64,000 bases of DNA, taken from positions 2,046,001 through 2,110,000 of the forward strand of contig NZ_CP107007.1 of the NCBI RefSeq assembly GCF_025725645.1, written 5' to 3'. This DNA is from Halomonas sp. GD1P12 (GTDB lineage: Bacteria > Pseudomonadota > Gammaproteobacteria > Pseudomonadales > Halomonadaceae). How positions within the stretch are numbered: the first letter of the stretch is position 1; each line of letters starts with the position of its first letter. Under the pieces are notes generated by a model. The model had not been told where the DNA came from, made no database searches, and was given only the letters and a program-made list of their open reading frames with translations. This document shows, in pieces, positions 51,801-62,816 of the stretch. The position numbers and the translations under genes are program-made.

Positions 51801-53144
51801 TCAACCGAGCAGCGCGGCGATGACGCGTTCCATGCCCGCACTGCGTGACCCTTTCACCAACAGCGTGGCGTTGGGCGGCAGCGTATTAATAAGATGACGC
51901 GCAAGCGTCTCGTGGTCGTCGAAGTGGTGCCCGCGACCAAAGGCATCGCTCGCTGCACGCGCGGCGTCGCCGCAGGTCAGCAGCGTATCGACCCCCAGCG
52001 CTCGCGCAAAGCGGCCAACCTCAATGTGAAGCGCCTCGCTTTCTTCGCCAAGCTCGCCCATCGCCCCCATGGCAAACCAGTGTGGGCCGGGAAAGCGCAT
52101 GAGCGTCTCGAGTGCGACCTTCATCGCCCCCGGGTTGGCGTTGTAGGTGTCGTCCAGAAGAGTCGTGCCGCTTGGCCCTCCCATGACACTAAGCCGCCCT
52201 TTCAGCGGCGCAAAAGCGCACAGCGCCTCGACGACGCGTTTGGGTGCCACTCCCACGGCAAGCGCGGCGGCGGCGGCGGCCAGGGCATTGCTGACGTTGT
52301 GCTTGCCGGCAAGCTTGAGCTGCACCTCGCCAAGCGAAGCACCGTTTTGAACAAGCGTGAAAGCATACCGCCCTTGCGAGTCGCAGGAAAGAGCCCGGGC
52401 GCAGACATCCGCCTCAGCCTCGACGGCGTAGCTCACCACCGGCCCAGGAGCGAGCGCCGCCCAGGTCAAGAAGTAGTGATCCTCGGCGTTAAGCACGGCA
52501 ATACCCGCGGGCGAGAGCCCGAGCAGAATTTCGCTTTTGGCTTGGGCGATCTGCCCCAGGCCGCCAAATTCGCCGACGTGCGCGCCGGTCACGTTGGTGA
52601 TGATGGCAACCTCCGGCGCGGCGAGCCGGCTGGTCCAGGCGATCTCACCCAGATGATTGGCGCCGAGTTCCACCACCGCTGCCCGATGCTCGGGGGCCAG
52701 GCGCAGAAGCGTCAGCGGCGCGCCAAAGTCGTTGTTCAGATTGCCCTGGGTTGCCAGCACCGGGCCGAGCGGAGCAAGCAGCGCTGCCGTCATCTCCTTG
52801 ACCGTGGTCTTGCCGCTGTTGCCAGTGACGGCCACCAGAGGATGGGCAAATTGCTGGCGCTGCGCGCGACCCAAAAGCCCCAGCGCCAGGCGCGTGTCGG
52901 CGCAGACGATCTGGGGCAGCGCGCTCTCGATGGGTGTCTCGACCAGCGCCGCCGCGGCGCCCTGCTCCAGCGCTTGCGCCAGAAAGTCATGGCCGTCGAA
53001 ACGCTCGCCTCTGAGCGCTACGAAAAGCGCGCCAGGAATGACTTGGCGCGTATCGGTAGTGACGCCCGAAAACGAGCACGCCGGAAAGTCATCGGCAAGC
53101 GTGACGTTGAGCGCCTTGGCGACTCGCTGTGAGCTCCACTGCAT
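51801..53144 (-). CDS. murF: UDP-MurNAc-tripeptide--D-alanyl-D-alanine ligase
   Basis: Adds the D-Ala-D-Ala made by Ddl. The 447-residue Mur ligase has SGVTTDTRQVIPGALFVALRGERFDGHDF at the N-terminus, VTGNSGKTTVKEMTA (about 108-122) as ATP motif, and LDDTYNANPGAMKVAL. The ATG at 53144 overlaps the murE stop by one base. All MurF motifs are intact. Confidence 0.96.
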   Translation of the reverse strand: MQWSSQRVAKALNVTLADDFPACSFSGVTTDTRQVIPGALFVALRGERFDGHDFLAQALEQGAAAALVETPIESALPQIVCADTRLALGLLGRAQRQQFAHPLVAVTGNSGKTTVKEMTAALLAPLGPVLATQGNLNNDFGAPLTLLRLAPEHRAAVVELGANHLGEIAWTSRLAAPEVAIITNVTGAHVGEFGGLGQIAQAKSEILLGLSPAGIAVLNAEDHYFLTWAALAPGPVVSYAVEAEADVCARALSCDSQGRYAFTLVQNGASLGEVQLKLAGKHNVSNALAAAAAALAVGVAPKRVVEALCAFAPLKGRLSVMGGPSGTTLLDDTYNANPGAMKVALETLMRFPGPHWFAMGAMGELGEESEALHIEVGRFARALGVDTLLTCGDAARAASDAFGRGHHFDDHETLARHLINTLPPNATLLVKGSRSAGMERVIAALLG

Positions 53145-54637
53145 CAGCGCACGCCTCGAGCGGCCAGCGCCTTTTGCACCTCGAGATCGTCGCGGTAAGC
53201 ATGACGCACGCCGTCGATCTCCTGGTAAGGCTCGTGCCCTTTACCGGCGATCAAAACGACATCCTGGGGGCTGGCCTGGGCGACCACCTCCGCAATGGCG
53301 GCGCGACGATCGCCCACCTCGCGAAACGAGGCGTTCTCGCTAAAGCCTTCGATGATCATCCGGCGGATGACGTCGGCGGGCTCGCCGCGCGGATTGTCAT
53401 CGGTGATGACGCAGTGATCGGCGAGAGATTCAGCGACGCGCGCCATTTCCGCGCGCTTGCCGGTATCGCGCTCGCCGCCGCAGCCAAAGACGCACCAGAG
53501 CTTGCCGGCATCGCCCAGGTGCTCACCAAGCGCGCCGAGGGCGGCGCCGAGGGCATCCGGGGTATGGGCGTAGTCGATGACCACGCTCGGGGCGCCCTGC
53601 TCCTTGAGCAGCGCCATGCGACCGGGCACCGGCGCAAGCCGGCCGGCGGCGTCGAACAGCGCCTCCAGCGGCTCGCCCAAACCATAGAGCGTGGCGATGG
53701 CGAGCAGCACGTTGTCGAGGTTGAATCGCCCCATCAGGCCAAGCTCGAGCGTCTTTTCGCCGTCCGGCGTAGCAATCAGGGCGTTCTGCCCCAGCGCGTG
53801 GGGATGCCAGCCCACGACGCGCAGCGTGCAGGCCTGATCTTCACCCACCGCCAGCACGCGCACGCCTTTTTCAAGCCCGGCCAGCATGAGCCGGGTCAGC
53901 GGGTCTGCGGCGTTGACCACGGCGAGAGTAATCTCGGAGCGACGAAAAAGTTTGGCCTTGGACGCCGCGTAGGCGGCCATGCTGCCGTGATAATCCAGAT
54001 GATCGCGGCTCAGGTTGGTGAACACGCCGACGCTGATCGGACAGCCGTCGAGGCGCCCCTGATCGAGCGCGTGGGACGACGCCTCCAGCGCCACGCGCCG
54101 GGCGCCGCTTTGGGCAAGCTTTGATAGCGCGTGCTGGAGCGCCAGCGGCCCCGGGGTGGTGAGGCCGCTATCGCTCAAACGGTCGAGCCGACCGGTGCCG
54201 AGCGTACCGATCACCCCCGCTGGTGTGTTCAGCTGTTCGCTGAGTGCGGCAATGTAGTGGGTCACCGAGCTTTTGCCGTTGGTGCCGGTCACGCCAATGA
54301 GGTCGAGCCCGCCGGGTACGGCAAAGAGCGCTCGACCAAACTCACCCAGCCGGCGCGACAGATGCGGAAGATGCAGCACCTGGCCTTCCAGATGCACGCT
54401 CGGGCCATCGGCCTGGGCGAGTACCAGCGCCGCGCCCTGCTCGAGCGCTGCGTCGATAAACTCGCGGCCATCCCGGGCGCTGCCGGGCACCGCGACGAAT
54501 ACGTCGCCGCTTTTGATCGCGCGGGAGTCGCTGGTGATGCAAAACTCATCGGCAAGCGCCGGCAGCGCCGATGGCAGCTGCTGAGGCGGCCATCCTTTGG
54601 TCAACGCCTCCCAAAGGCGGGCGGGGCTGGACGTCAT
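53144..54637 (-). CDS. murE: UDP-MurNAc-L-Ala-D-Glu--meso-diaminopimelate ligase
   Basis: Adds the third residue of the stem peptide. The 497-residue Mur ligase has ITSDSRAIKSGDVFVAVPG, GVTGTNGKSSVTHYIA as ATP motif, NLSRDHLDYHG and the DDNPRGEPADVI motif whose DNPR marks meso-diaminopimelate specificity. The start is ATG 54637, 15 bp after ftsI. It fits a Gram-negative meso-DAP wall. Confidence 0.96.
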   Translation of the reverse strand: MTSSPARLWEALTKGWPPQQLPSALPALADEFCITSDSRAIKSGDVFVAVPGSARDGREFIDAALEQGAALVLAQADGPSVHLEGQVLHLPHLSRRLGEFGRALFAVPGGLDLIGVTGTNGKSSVTHYIAALSEQLNTPAGVIGTLGTGRLDRLSDSGLTTPGPLALQHALSKLAQSGARRVALEASSHALDQGRLDGCPISVGVFTNLSRDHLDYHGSMAAYAASKAKLFRRSEITLAVVNAADPLTRLMLAGLEKGVRVLAVGEDQACTLRVVGWHPHALGQNALIATPDGEKTLELGLMGRFNLDNVLLAIATLYGLGEPLEALFDAAGRLAPVPGRMALLKEQGAPSVVIDYAHTPDALGAALGALGEHLGDAGKLWCVFGCGGERDTGKRAEMARVAESLADHCVITDDNPRGEPADVIRRMIIEGFSENASFREVGDRRAAIAEVVAQASPQDVVLIAGKGHEPYQEIDGVRHAYRDDLEVQKALAARGVR

Positions 54638-54652
54638 CTTGTCTCCTTTACG

Positions 54653-56359
54653 CTATTGCACTTCGTAATCGGGCGGCACGTCGAGCAGGCGCAAGGCGTT
54701 ACCGGTGACGCTGGAGAAAACCGGCGCGGCGACCGCGCCGCCATAGAACTGCCCGGCCCGCGGATGATCGATCATCACTACCGTGACGATGCGCGGGTCG
54801 GAAATTGGCGCAATGCCGGCGAACACACTGCGGTAAGCGTTTTCGGCATAGCCCTGCTGGCCGGTCTTGCGCACCGTGCCGGTCTTGCCGCCGACCCGAT
54901 ACCCTTCGACCCGGGCACGGCGCCCGCCGGAATCAGGCCCGACGGAGCTTTCCAGAATGTCGAGCAGATCGTTGGCAACGCTTGGCTGAATCGCCGGAAT
55001 GCCCTGGGGCGGCTCGGAGAGGCGCAGAATCGAAGGCGGCATGCGCACGCCGTCGTTGGCAAGCGCGGTATAGGCGCTGGCGAGCTGCACCGCCGAGGCC
55101 GACAGCCCGTACCCGTAGGAGAGCGCGGCGCGCTCGCTGCGCGACCAGCGCACCGGCGCCGGCAGGCTGCCCGTGGACTCGCCGGGAAAGCCGGTGCCCG
55201 GGCTCTGGCCAAAGCCAAGCTGGTTATATTTTTCCCAGATCGCGGTGTCGTCGAGCTGGAGCGCGAGCTTCGACATCCCGATGTTGGAAGATTTTTCCAG
55301 AATGCCGGCCAGAGTGAGCTTGCCGTGGTTGCTGACGTCGCGAATGGTGAAGCGGTCGATACGCATCCAGCCAGGGGAGGTGTCGATCACCACGTCACGA
55401 TCCACCACGCCACTCTCCAGCACCGCCGCCATGGCCAAAGGCTTCATGACCGAGCCGGGTTCGAACACGTCGACCAGCGCCTGGTTGCGTAGCCCACGGG
55501 GGTCGAGCCCGGCGCGGTTGTTGGGGTTGTAGGACGGCAGGTTGGCCATCGCCAGCACTTCGCCGGTGCGCACGTCCATGGTCACCAGCACGCCGCCGTC
55601 GGCTTCGTTCTCCGCCACTGCCGCGCGCAGTTCGCGATAGGCCATGTACTGGATGCGCTGGTCGATGGAGAGGGTCAGCTCGCCGCCGGGCTGAGCGTCG
55701 CTGATCACACCAAGCTCGCGCACCAGCCGTCCGCGCCGGTCGTTGAGCACGCGGCGCTGGCCCGGGTGGCCAGCCAAAAAGGGCTGGTAAGCAAGCTCGA
55801 GGCCTTCCTGGCCCACATCGTCGACGTTGGTCACGCCCAGAAGCTGGGCGGCGACTTCGCCGGCCGGATAGTAGCGCTTGTACTCGCGCTGCTGATACAC
55901 GCCGGGGGTGCGCAGATCGAGAATACGCTGGGCCGCCTCCGGCGTCATCTGGCGGCGAAGATACATGAACTCGCGGCTATCGTAACGCTCGACGCGCGCC
56001 TCGAAATCATCAAGGCTCATCCCCAGTGCCTGGGCGAGCATGACGCGCTGAATGCCATCCGATGGCAGCTCCTGAGGGTTGGCCCAAAGTGTCACCACGG
56101 GCGTCGAGATCGCCAGCGGCTCGCCGTTTCGATCGGTGATCATGCCGCGGTGGGAGGGGATCACTTCGTGGCGCAGCGTGCGCGCATCGCCCTGGCTTTG
56201 CAAAAAGGGCCGATCAATGACCTGTAAAAGCGTGATGCGCCCGACCAGCACGCAGGCGGCCAGCGCCACCAGAATCAAAATGAACAGAAAGCGCCCGCCC
56301 GCCAGCGGCGGCGCTACGGGGTGCTGTCGGGACGAGCCTCCCCGGCGGCGTTGATTCAT
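54653..56359 (-). CDS. ftsI: Septal D,D-transpeptidase FtsI (PBP3)
   Basis: Crosslinks septal peptidoglycan together with FtsW. The 568-residue class B PBP has a short cytoplasmic tail, one membrane segment at about 23-44 (GGRFLFILILVALAACVLVG), the dimer-like domain starting VIPSHRGMITDRNGEPLA, then the transpeptidase. The active serine is in EPGSVMKPLAM (SxxK), the second motif in KSSNIGMSK (SxN) and the third in GGKTGT. The start ATG 56359 overlaps the ftsL stop. No short C-terminal extension is present. Confidence 0.97.
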   Translation of the reverse strand: MNQRRRGGSSRQHPVAPPLAGGRFLFILILVALAACVLVGRITLLQVIDRPFLQSQGDARTLRHEVIPSHRGMITDRNGEPLAISTPVVTLWANPQELPSDGIQRVMLAQALGMSLDDFEARVERYDSREFMYLRRQMTPEAAQRILDLRTPGVYQQREYKRYYPAGEVAAQLLGVTNVDDVGQEGLELAYQPFLAGHPGQRRVLNDRRGRLVRELGVISDAQPGGELTLSIDQRIQYMAYRELRAAVAENEADGGVLVTMDVRTGEVLAMANLPSYNPNNRAGLDPRGLRNQALVDVFEPGSVMKPLAMAAVLESGVVDRDVVIDTSPGWMRIDRFTIRDVSNHGKLTLAGILEKSSNIGMSKLALQLDDTAIWEKYNQLGFGQSPGTGFPGESTGSLPAPVRWSRSERAALSYGYGLSASAVQLASAYTALANDGVRMPPSILRLSEPPQGIPAIQPSVANDLLDILESSVGPDSGGRRARVEGYRVGGKTGTVRKTGQQGYAENAYRSVFAGIAPISDPRIVTVVMIDHPRAGQFYGGAVAAPVFSSVTGNALRLLDVPPDYEVQ

Positions 56360-56688
56360 GGCCGAATCACCTCGACATCGTCTACATCGGGAATGCGCAT
56401 TTCAAGACGCTCGGTGGCGATCTGCTCGACCCGGGCCGGCGTCGACCAGGCGCCCTCTTCGAGCAGCAGCTGGCCCCACTCGGTTTGCAGCTGGTTCTTC
56501 TCCTGCTCCAGACGCTGGAGCTGGGCGAACTGGGTACGCGTCATGTGGGTGGTCACCACCACGGCCAGGGCGGTCAGCAGACAGGCCAGAAACAGCGCGG
56601 CAATGATCAGCGGCCACGCGCGCAGGCGCAGCTTGAACGGCCATTCGCTGCGCATGACAGACCACCAGTAATCGATTCGATCCAGCAT
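56356..56688 (-). CDS. ftsL: Cell division protein FtsL
   Basis: A small bitopic divisome protein that works with FtsB and FtsQ to activate FtsWI. The 110-residue chain has a membrane helix at about 24-46 (AWPLIIAALFLACLLTALAV) followed by a coiled coil (FAQLQRLEQEKNQLQTEW) and the LLLEEGAWSTPARVEQIATERL segment. Sequence is weakly conserved in this family, but size, topology and the place between rsmH and ftsI make it clear. The ATG at 56688 lies 2 bp after rsmH. Confidence 0.93.
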   Translation of the reverse strand: MLDRIDYWWSVMRSEWPFKLRLRAWPLIIAALFLACLLTALAVVVTTHMTRTQFAQLQRLEQEKNQLQTEWGQLLLEEGAWSTPARVEQIATERLEMRIPDVDDVEVIRP

Positions 56689-56690
56689 GG

Positions 56691-57641
56691 CTAGCCTCGC
56701 TTTTTGGCCGCCCGCATGACGGCGCTTCGCGCGCGCGGATTCTGCGCCACTTCGTCCTCGCTTGGCCGCACGCCCTTGTTGAGCGCCTCGAGCCGCCGAT
56801 TGATCTGATCGTCACGAATCGGCACGCCGCGGGGCAGGTCGTTATCGCCGCGCACGTGGTGGCGAATGAAGCGTTTGACCCGGCGGTCCTCGAGCGAGTG
56901 AAAGCTGATCACCACCAGGTGCCCACCCGGCGCCAGCGCCTCGAGCGCCGCCTCGAGCGCGGCGTCGAGCTGATCGAGCTCGCCGTTCAAGTGAATCCGC
57001 AACCCCTGGAAGGCCTTGGTCGCGGGGTGGCGCCCTTTCTCCCAGGCGGGGTGGGCGGCCTTGAGCACCTCGGCCAGATCGAGAGTATGGGTAAAGGGTT
57101 TTTCCGCGCGGCGGGTCACGACCGCACGCGCCAAACGCTTGCCAAAGCGCTCCTCGCCGAGAGCCTTGAACACGTGAGCGATATCGGCTTCGCTGGCGCG
57201 CGCCAGAAAATCCGCTGCGCTTTCGCCTTGGGTCGGATCCATGCGCATGTCGAGCGGGCCGTTTCGCATGAAGCTAAAACCGCGCTCCGGGTCGTCGAGC
57301 TGTGGCGACGACACGCCGACATCCAACAGGATGCCGGCGAGCTTGCCGTGAAGGCCGAGCTCTTTGGCGTACTCGCCAAGGCGAGCGAACTCGCGCCGGG
57401 TGATCGCAAAGCGTGGGTCGTCGATCTCGGCGGCGGCAGCGATCGCCTGCGGGTCGCGGTCCATGGCCAGAAGCCGGCCGTTCTCATCGAGGCGTGAAAG
57501 AATCAGGCGCGAATGGCCACCGCGGCCAAAGGTCCCGTCCAGATAGACACCGTCGGTTTGATGAACGAGGGTATCGACCGCGCCGTCCAGCAACACGCTG
57601 GTGTGGCGAAAGTCGGAAACGGGCTGGCTTACAGAGGACAT
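56691..57641 (-). CDS. rsmH: 16S rRNA m4C1402 methyltransferase RsmH (MraW)
   Basis: Methylates N4 of C1402 in 16S rRNA using SAM. The 316-residue protein has [15 protein letters not shown], the SAM motif [14 protein letters not shown] (about 36-49), [19 protein letters not shown] and [18 protein letters not shown]. The start is uncertain: ATG 57641 is chosen, GTG 57650 is possible; neither has a clear ribosome binding site. It is the first gene of the cluster because mraZ is missing; the RNase P RNA gene lies immediately upstream. Confidence 0.94.
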   Translation of the reverse strand: MSSVSQPVSDFRHTSVLLDGAVDTLVHQTDGVYLDGTFGRGGHSRLILSRLDENGRLLAMDRDPQAIAAAAEIDDPRFAITRREFARLGEYAKELGLHGKLAGILLDVGVSSPQLDDPERGFSFMRNGPLDMRMDPTQGESAADFLARASEADIAHVFKALGEERFGKRLARAVVTRRAEKPFTHTLDLAEVLKAAHPAWEKGRHPATKAFQGLRIHLNGELDQLDAALEAALEALAPGGHLVVISFHSLEDRRVKRFIRHHVRGDNDLPRGVPIRDDQINRRLEALNKGVRPSEDEVAQNPRARSAVMRAAKKRG

Positions 57642-57659
57642 GTTACGCACGCTGTGTTG

Positions 57660-57680
57660 AAAGGCCCTGACGGGCCTTTT
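57660..57680 (-). terminator. Weak hairpin between rnpB and rsmH
   Basis: Arms 57660-57667 and 57672-57679 are complementary over 8 bp with a TGAC loop; on the minus strand only TTTC follows. It lies just beyond the 3' end of rnpB and about 20 bases before rsmH, so termination may be incomplete. Confidence 0.55.
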
Positions 57681-57690
57681 ATGGAAATGG

Positions 57691-58034
<344 letters not shown>

Positions 58035-58041
58035 GGCGGCA

Positions 58042-58070
58042 AGCATACCAGCGCCCTGCCCGCGCCTCAA
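58042..58070 (-). promoter_or_regulatory. rnpB promoter
   Basis: On the minus strand TTGAGG (58070-58065), a 17-base spacer and TATGCT (58047-58042) precede the first base of the P1 helix at 58034 by exactly the usual 7 bases. Position supports it as the rnpB start. Confidence 0.7.
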
Positions 58071-58110
58071 TGCTCGGTTTTCATTACGCGTTTCAAGACC
58101 CTTACCTACC

Positions 58111-58968
58111 TTATGAGTCGGGTTTCATCATTTGAAGCCGCGCGTACCACTCTTTCTTGCGCCCGCCTAGAAGGTTCGCTGCAATCGCCGCGCCCTGCTT
58201 GACGCCCACGCCCTCATCGAGCAGCGTTTTCAAAAGCGTTTCGTCGTCGATGCTCTGCTCGCGCACCTCGCGTGCTGCCGGCGCGCCGCCGATCATGACC
58301 ACGAACTCGCCGCGCGCCTGATTGGGGTCTGCGGCCAGAATATCGAGAAGCTCTGATGCCACCCCCTGCAAGAAGGTCTCGAACGTTTTGGTCAGCTCAC
58401 GGGCCAGCACGATGGGACGCTCTGGCATCTGCTCGGCGAGCGCCTCGAGGGTGGCCGCTATCCGGTGAGGGGATTCGTAGAACACCAGCGTCTCTTCGCG
58501 CTTTTGGTAGTTCTCCAACACCTGGCGCCGGGCGCCGGCCTTGGCGGGCAAAAAACCGGCGAAGATGAAGCGGTCGGTGGGTAGCCCCGCCCCGCTAAGC
58601 GCGGCCGTCAGCGCACACACCCCGGGAATGGGGACGATATGGCGGTTGCGCGAACGCAGCGCTCTTACCAGAATGAACCCCGGGTCACTGATCAGGGGCG
58701 TTCCGGCATCGCTGATCAAGGCGATACTTTCGCCGGCTTCGAGATAGGCGTCGAGCGTGTCTACCCGGTGCGCTTCGTTGTGCTCGTGAAGCGACAGCAG
58801 AGGCTTGCTGATCCCCAAGTGACTTAAAAGCCTTGCGCTGTGCCGGGTGTCCTCGGCGGCGATGCGCGATACGCTTTCAAGAATCCGGGCGGCACGCGGC
58901 GTCAGGTCCTCCAAATTCCCAATTGGCGTGGCAACCACGTACAATGTGCCCGGAGGCTGGTAGCTCAT
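58111..58968 (-). CDS. rsmI: 16S rRNA 2'-O-ribose C1402 methyltransferase RsmI
   Basis: Adds 2'-O-methyl to C1402, the same nucleotide that RsmH methylates on the base. The 285-residue tetrapyrrole-methylase fold has GTLYVVATPIGNLEDLTPRA at the start, AEDTRHSARLL, SDAGTPLISDPG, FYESPHR and a C-terminal helical tail. The start ATG 58968 has AGGAG upstream. It is divergent from lpoA, as in E. coli and Pseudomonas. Confidence 0.95.
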   Translation of the reverse strand: MSYQPPGTLYVVATPIGNLEDLTPRAARILESVSRIAAEDTRHSARLLSHLGISKPLLSLHEHNEAHRVDTLDAYLEAGESIALISDAGTPLISDPGFILVRALRSRNRHIVPIPGVCALTAALSGAGLPTDRFIFAGFLPAKAGARRQVLENYQKREETLVFYESPHRIAATLEALAEQMPERPIVLARELTKTFETFLQGVASELLDILAADPNQARGEFVVMIGGAPAAREVREQSIDDETLLKTLLDEGVGVKQGAAIAANLLGGRKKEWYARLQMMKPDS

Positions 58969-59096
58969 ATTGGCTCCTGATTGACTATTCTGGATTGACC
59001 GATAGCTATCGCTGATGGTGCGCTATGCTTGTGCAAGGATTAAGGGATTCGTCCTCGGCTTTAAACAGCGCCAACGAAAAAACCAAGGAAGCATAC

Positions 59097-60588
59097 ATGA
59101 AACGTTCACTCCGTGGCCTGCTCGCCACCGCCTTTACGGCTTTACTGATCAGCGGCTGTGCCATTCAACAGCCCGGCGGTGTCGACCGCATATCCGACGA
59201 AGACGCCGGGCGGCTGTTGAGCCAGGCCGAACAACAGGGCCCCGAGCAGGCCTCGCTGAGCCGGCTCGAAGCCGCCACCATTCTGGCAGGCCAGGGCCAG
59301 CGTGAAGCGGCGTTCGACGCCGCTGCTGCGGTGGACGAAGCGAGCCTGTCCGAGCGCGACCGGGTACGCTGGGCACTGCTTTACTCTGAACTCGCTCGGG
59401 CACTCGACGACCCACGCGCGGTACTGCGCGCAACGCAAGTGCTGGATGACGAGCTACCGATGCAGGGTAATGAGCAGCAAACCCTGCGCGAGCGGGCACA
59501 GTGGGCCCGCCAGGCAATGGACGAGCCGGGCCGTGTTCAGGCCACCCTGCCGGCACTGGAGGGCGAAGACATTCGCCGAATCATGGTCGCACTACCCCAG
59601 TCCGGACCACTCAGTAGCGTTGCCGACACCATCAGTAACGCCATGCGCGAGCACAACAAGGTTCGCGGCCAGGGCGTCGAGCTGACCTTCATCGACTCCT
59701 CGCAGTACTCCACTGACGAGCTTTACAGCCGCGCCCAGCAAATGAACGCCCAGTTGATCGTCGGCCCGCTGGACAAGGAAGACGTTACCCAACTCGAGCA
59801 GCGCGCGAGCGTTCCGCTTCCGACGCTGGCGCTGAACTACGGCAGCAGCGCACAAAACCAGGCCGCGGGCCTTTTCCAGTACGGCTTGTCCGCTGAAGAC
59901 GAAGCCCGCCAGGTAGCGCGGCGCGCCTATCAGGACGGTCGCCGCCAAATAGCGGTCATGGTGCCGGACAACGATTGGGGCCGCCGCGTGGGCGAGGCCT
60001 TCTGGAACGAGTTCCACCAACTGGGCGGCGAAGTACCCAACGCCGTGCGCTATAACCCGAGCAACGACGTCTCAAGCGCGGTGGAAACGGCACTGAACGT
60101 CAGCGGCGGTCGCGCTCAGCTGGGTGACACCGATGGGCTATTCTTGCTCGCGTTGCCCGAGTACGCCCGCCAGGTGCCGCCGATGATGGACTTCTATTAC
60201 GCTCAGAAGCTGCCGATCTACGCCACCTCGCACCTGCACGAAGGCACCCAGGAGCGGCGCTTGAATCAGGATCTCGATGACGTGATGTTCGTCGACATCC
60301 CGTGGCAAATTCCGGACGCTGCGGTGGGCGGAGCCGAAGCGCTGCCCTTCTACTCGAGCTACCAGGCGCTTCACGGCGAAGGCGACGCCTCGCTGTTCCG
60401 CCTTCAGGCGATGGGCGTCGATGCGCTCGAGCTTGCTACGCACCTGTCCGATCTCTCCTCCCTTCAAGGCTTCAACGGCAGCACCGGCACGCTGTCGATC
60501 GCCGGCGACGGACGTATTTACCGCGAACTGCCCTGGGCGCGCTTCCAGAACGGCCGCCCCGCGCCGATTCTGTCGCCGGGACTTTTGG

Positions 60589-60599
<11 letters not shown>
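59097..60599 (+). CDS. lpoA: Outer-membrane lipoprotein LpoA, activator of PBP1A
   Basis: Activates the peptidoglycan synthase PBP1A from the outer membrane. The 500-residue precursor has a lipoprotein signal with lipobox LISGC (Cys about residue 21), an N-terminal helical TPR-like domain and a C-terminal periplasmic-binding-protein fold (RIMVALPQSGPLSSVADTI, FIDSSQYSTDELY, LNYGSSAQNQAAGLFQYGLSAEDEA). ATG 59097 has AAGGAA upstream. It is first of lpoA-yraN-diaA-dolP. Confidence 0.92.
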
Positions 60600-61573
<974 letters not shown>

Positions 61574-61621
61574 GCCCACCGCTCACACGACCTTTTTTAT
61601 TCATATTTTCAGGAGTCGGCG

Positions 61622-62194
61622 ATGGCCCTTCGCAACGCATTTCGTTCCTTTTGCCTGATCACCGCCTGCAGCGCGGTGCTGCTGGCCGGCTGCGCCAACA
61701 ACTCGGCGTCCAACCCGTCCAACTACGCCCAGCGCAGCGACGACGTCGAGGCGGTCGACGCCACCATCGAGCGCCAGATCGAGCGCGCTCTCGATCAGGC
61801 GGACGCCCGTCTGGGCGACGCGCGCATTCGCGCCCACAGCTATAACGGCACGGTGCTGCTGGTCGGCCAGGTGCCGAGCGAAGAGCTACGCACCATGGCG
61901 GGTGAGGTGACCGGCGGCTTGCGTGGCGTCAACCAGGTACACAACCAGCTCTCGATCGCCGCCAACCTGCCCACGAGCCAGCGTTTGACCGATACCTGGC
62001 TGACCACCAACGTGGTAAGCCACCTGGCCACCAACGAGCACATCGATTCATCGAAGCTCAAGGTGACCACCGAGAACGCCAGCGTCTACCTGATGGGCAT
62101 GGTGACGCGTCAGGAAGCGGATCGCATCGTCAATGCGGCCTCTGCCGTCAGCGGTATCCAGCGCATCGTCAAGGTATTCGACTACATCGACTGA
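61622..62194 (+). CDS. dolP: BON-domain outer-membrane lipoprotein DolP (YraP)
   Basis: A 190-residue lipoprotein involved in outer-membrane integrity and associated with BAM in E. coli. A signal with lipobox LLAGC (Cys about 24) is followed by two BON domains, DATIERQIERALDQADARL to about residue 110 and LTDTWLTTNVVSHLATNEHID to the end. The start ATG 61622 has AGGAG upstream. It is followed by a strong hairpin. Confidence 0.92.
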   Translation: MALRNAFRSFCLITACSAVLLAGCANNSASNPSNYAQRSDDVEAVDATIERQIERALDQADARLGDARIRAHSYNGTVLLVGQVPSEELRTMAGEVTGGLRGVNQVHNQLSIAANLPTSQRLTDTWLTTNVVSHLATNEHIDSSKLKVTTENASVYLMGMVTRQEADRIVNAASAVSGIQRIVKVFDYID

Positions 62195-62235
62195 TCGGCG
62201 CCTTGAAGGCCTGAATCATTGGCGCGATCACAAGC

Positions 62236-62279
62236 CACGAAAAAGCCCCGCACACTGACCGTGTGCGGGGCTTTTCGTG
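62236..62279. terminator. Bidirectional terminator between dolP and sspB
   Basis: Arms 62236-62255 and 62261-62279 form a 19-bp stem with a single bulged A and a 5-base loop. T-runs occur on both ends. It lies between the convergent dolP and sspB genes. Confidence 0.92.
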
Positions 62280-62291
62280 CGAAGGGTGCGG

Positions 62292-62768
62292 CTATTTGAC
62301 GACGCGAAGCGTTGGCTTCTTTTTGGCCTTGCCCTTCTCCTTACTCGGCGCATCGCCCTGACTTTCGTCGGCAGGGCCGGTGACGCTTAGCTGCGGGCCA
62401 GTGCTTTCGCTCTCATCGATCTCCGAGGTTTCGAGCTCCTCATCGTCGCTGTCGAGTTCCGGCTCCTGACCAAACACCATGCCCGCGCCGTTTTCACGGG
62501 CGTAAATGGCGATCAGCGCCTCAATCGGCACCATGACCTGCATCGGCTGGCCACCAAAGCGTGCGCTGAAGCCGATGGCCTCGTTCTCCATGAACAGATC
62601 GCGCACCGCCGTTGGGGCGACGTTCAACACGATCTGACCGTTTTGCACGAATTGACGCGGCACCTCGACGCCGGGCTGGGTCGCATCGACCACCAGGTGC
62701 GGGGTCAGCTCGTTGTCCAGAAGCCACTGGTACAGCGCCCGGGCAATATAGGGACGGCTCGACTTCAT
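62292..62768 (-). CDS. sspB: ClpXP adaptor SspB
   Basis: Delivers ssrA-tagged proteins and RseA fragments to ClpXP. The 158-residue protein has SSRPYIARALYQWLLDNELTPHLVVDA at the start, NGQIVLNVAPTAVRDL and the groove FSARFGGQPMQVMVPIEALIAIYARENGAGM. An acidic linker follows, and the C-terminus TLRVVK matches the ClpX-binding tail. ATG 62768 has GGGGAG upstream; the longer frame is not supported. It is 48 bp after sspA. Confidence 0.95.
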   Translation of the reverse strand: MKSSRPYIARALYQWLLDNELTPHLVVDATQPGVEVPRQFVQNGQIVLNVAPTAVRDLFMENEAIGFSARFGGQPMQVMVPIEALIAIYARENGAGMVFGQEPELDSDDEELETSEIDESESTGPQLSVTGPADESQGDAPSKEKGKAKKKPTLRVVK

Positions 62769-62816
62769 AAGACTCCCCTTGTTTCCATAACGCCCCGCGA
62801 GCGGGACCAAAAGCAT

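Noticed and set aside
51894..53132. Plus-strand frame of 412 codons opposite murF
   Set aside because: Shadow of murF; no supporting signals.
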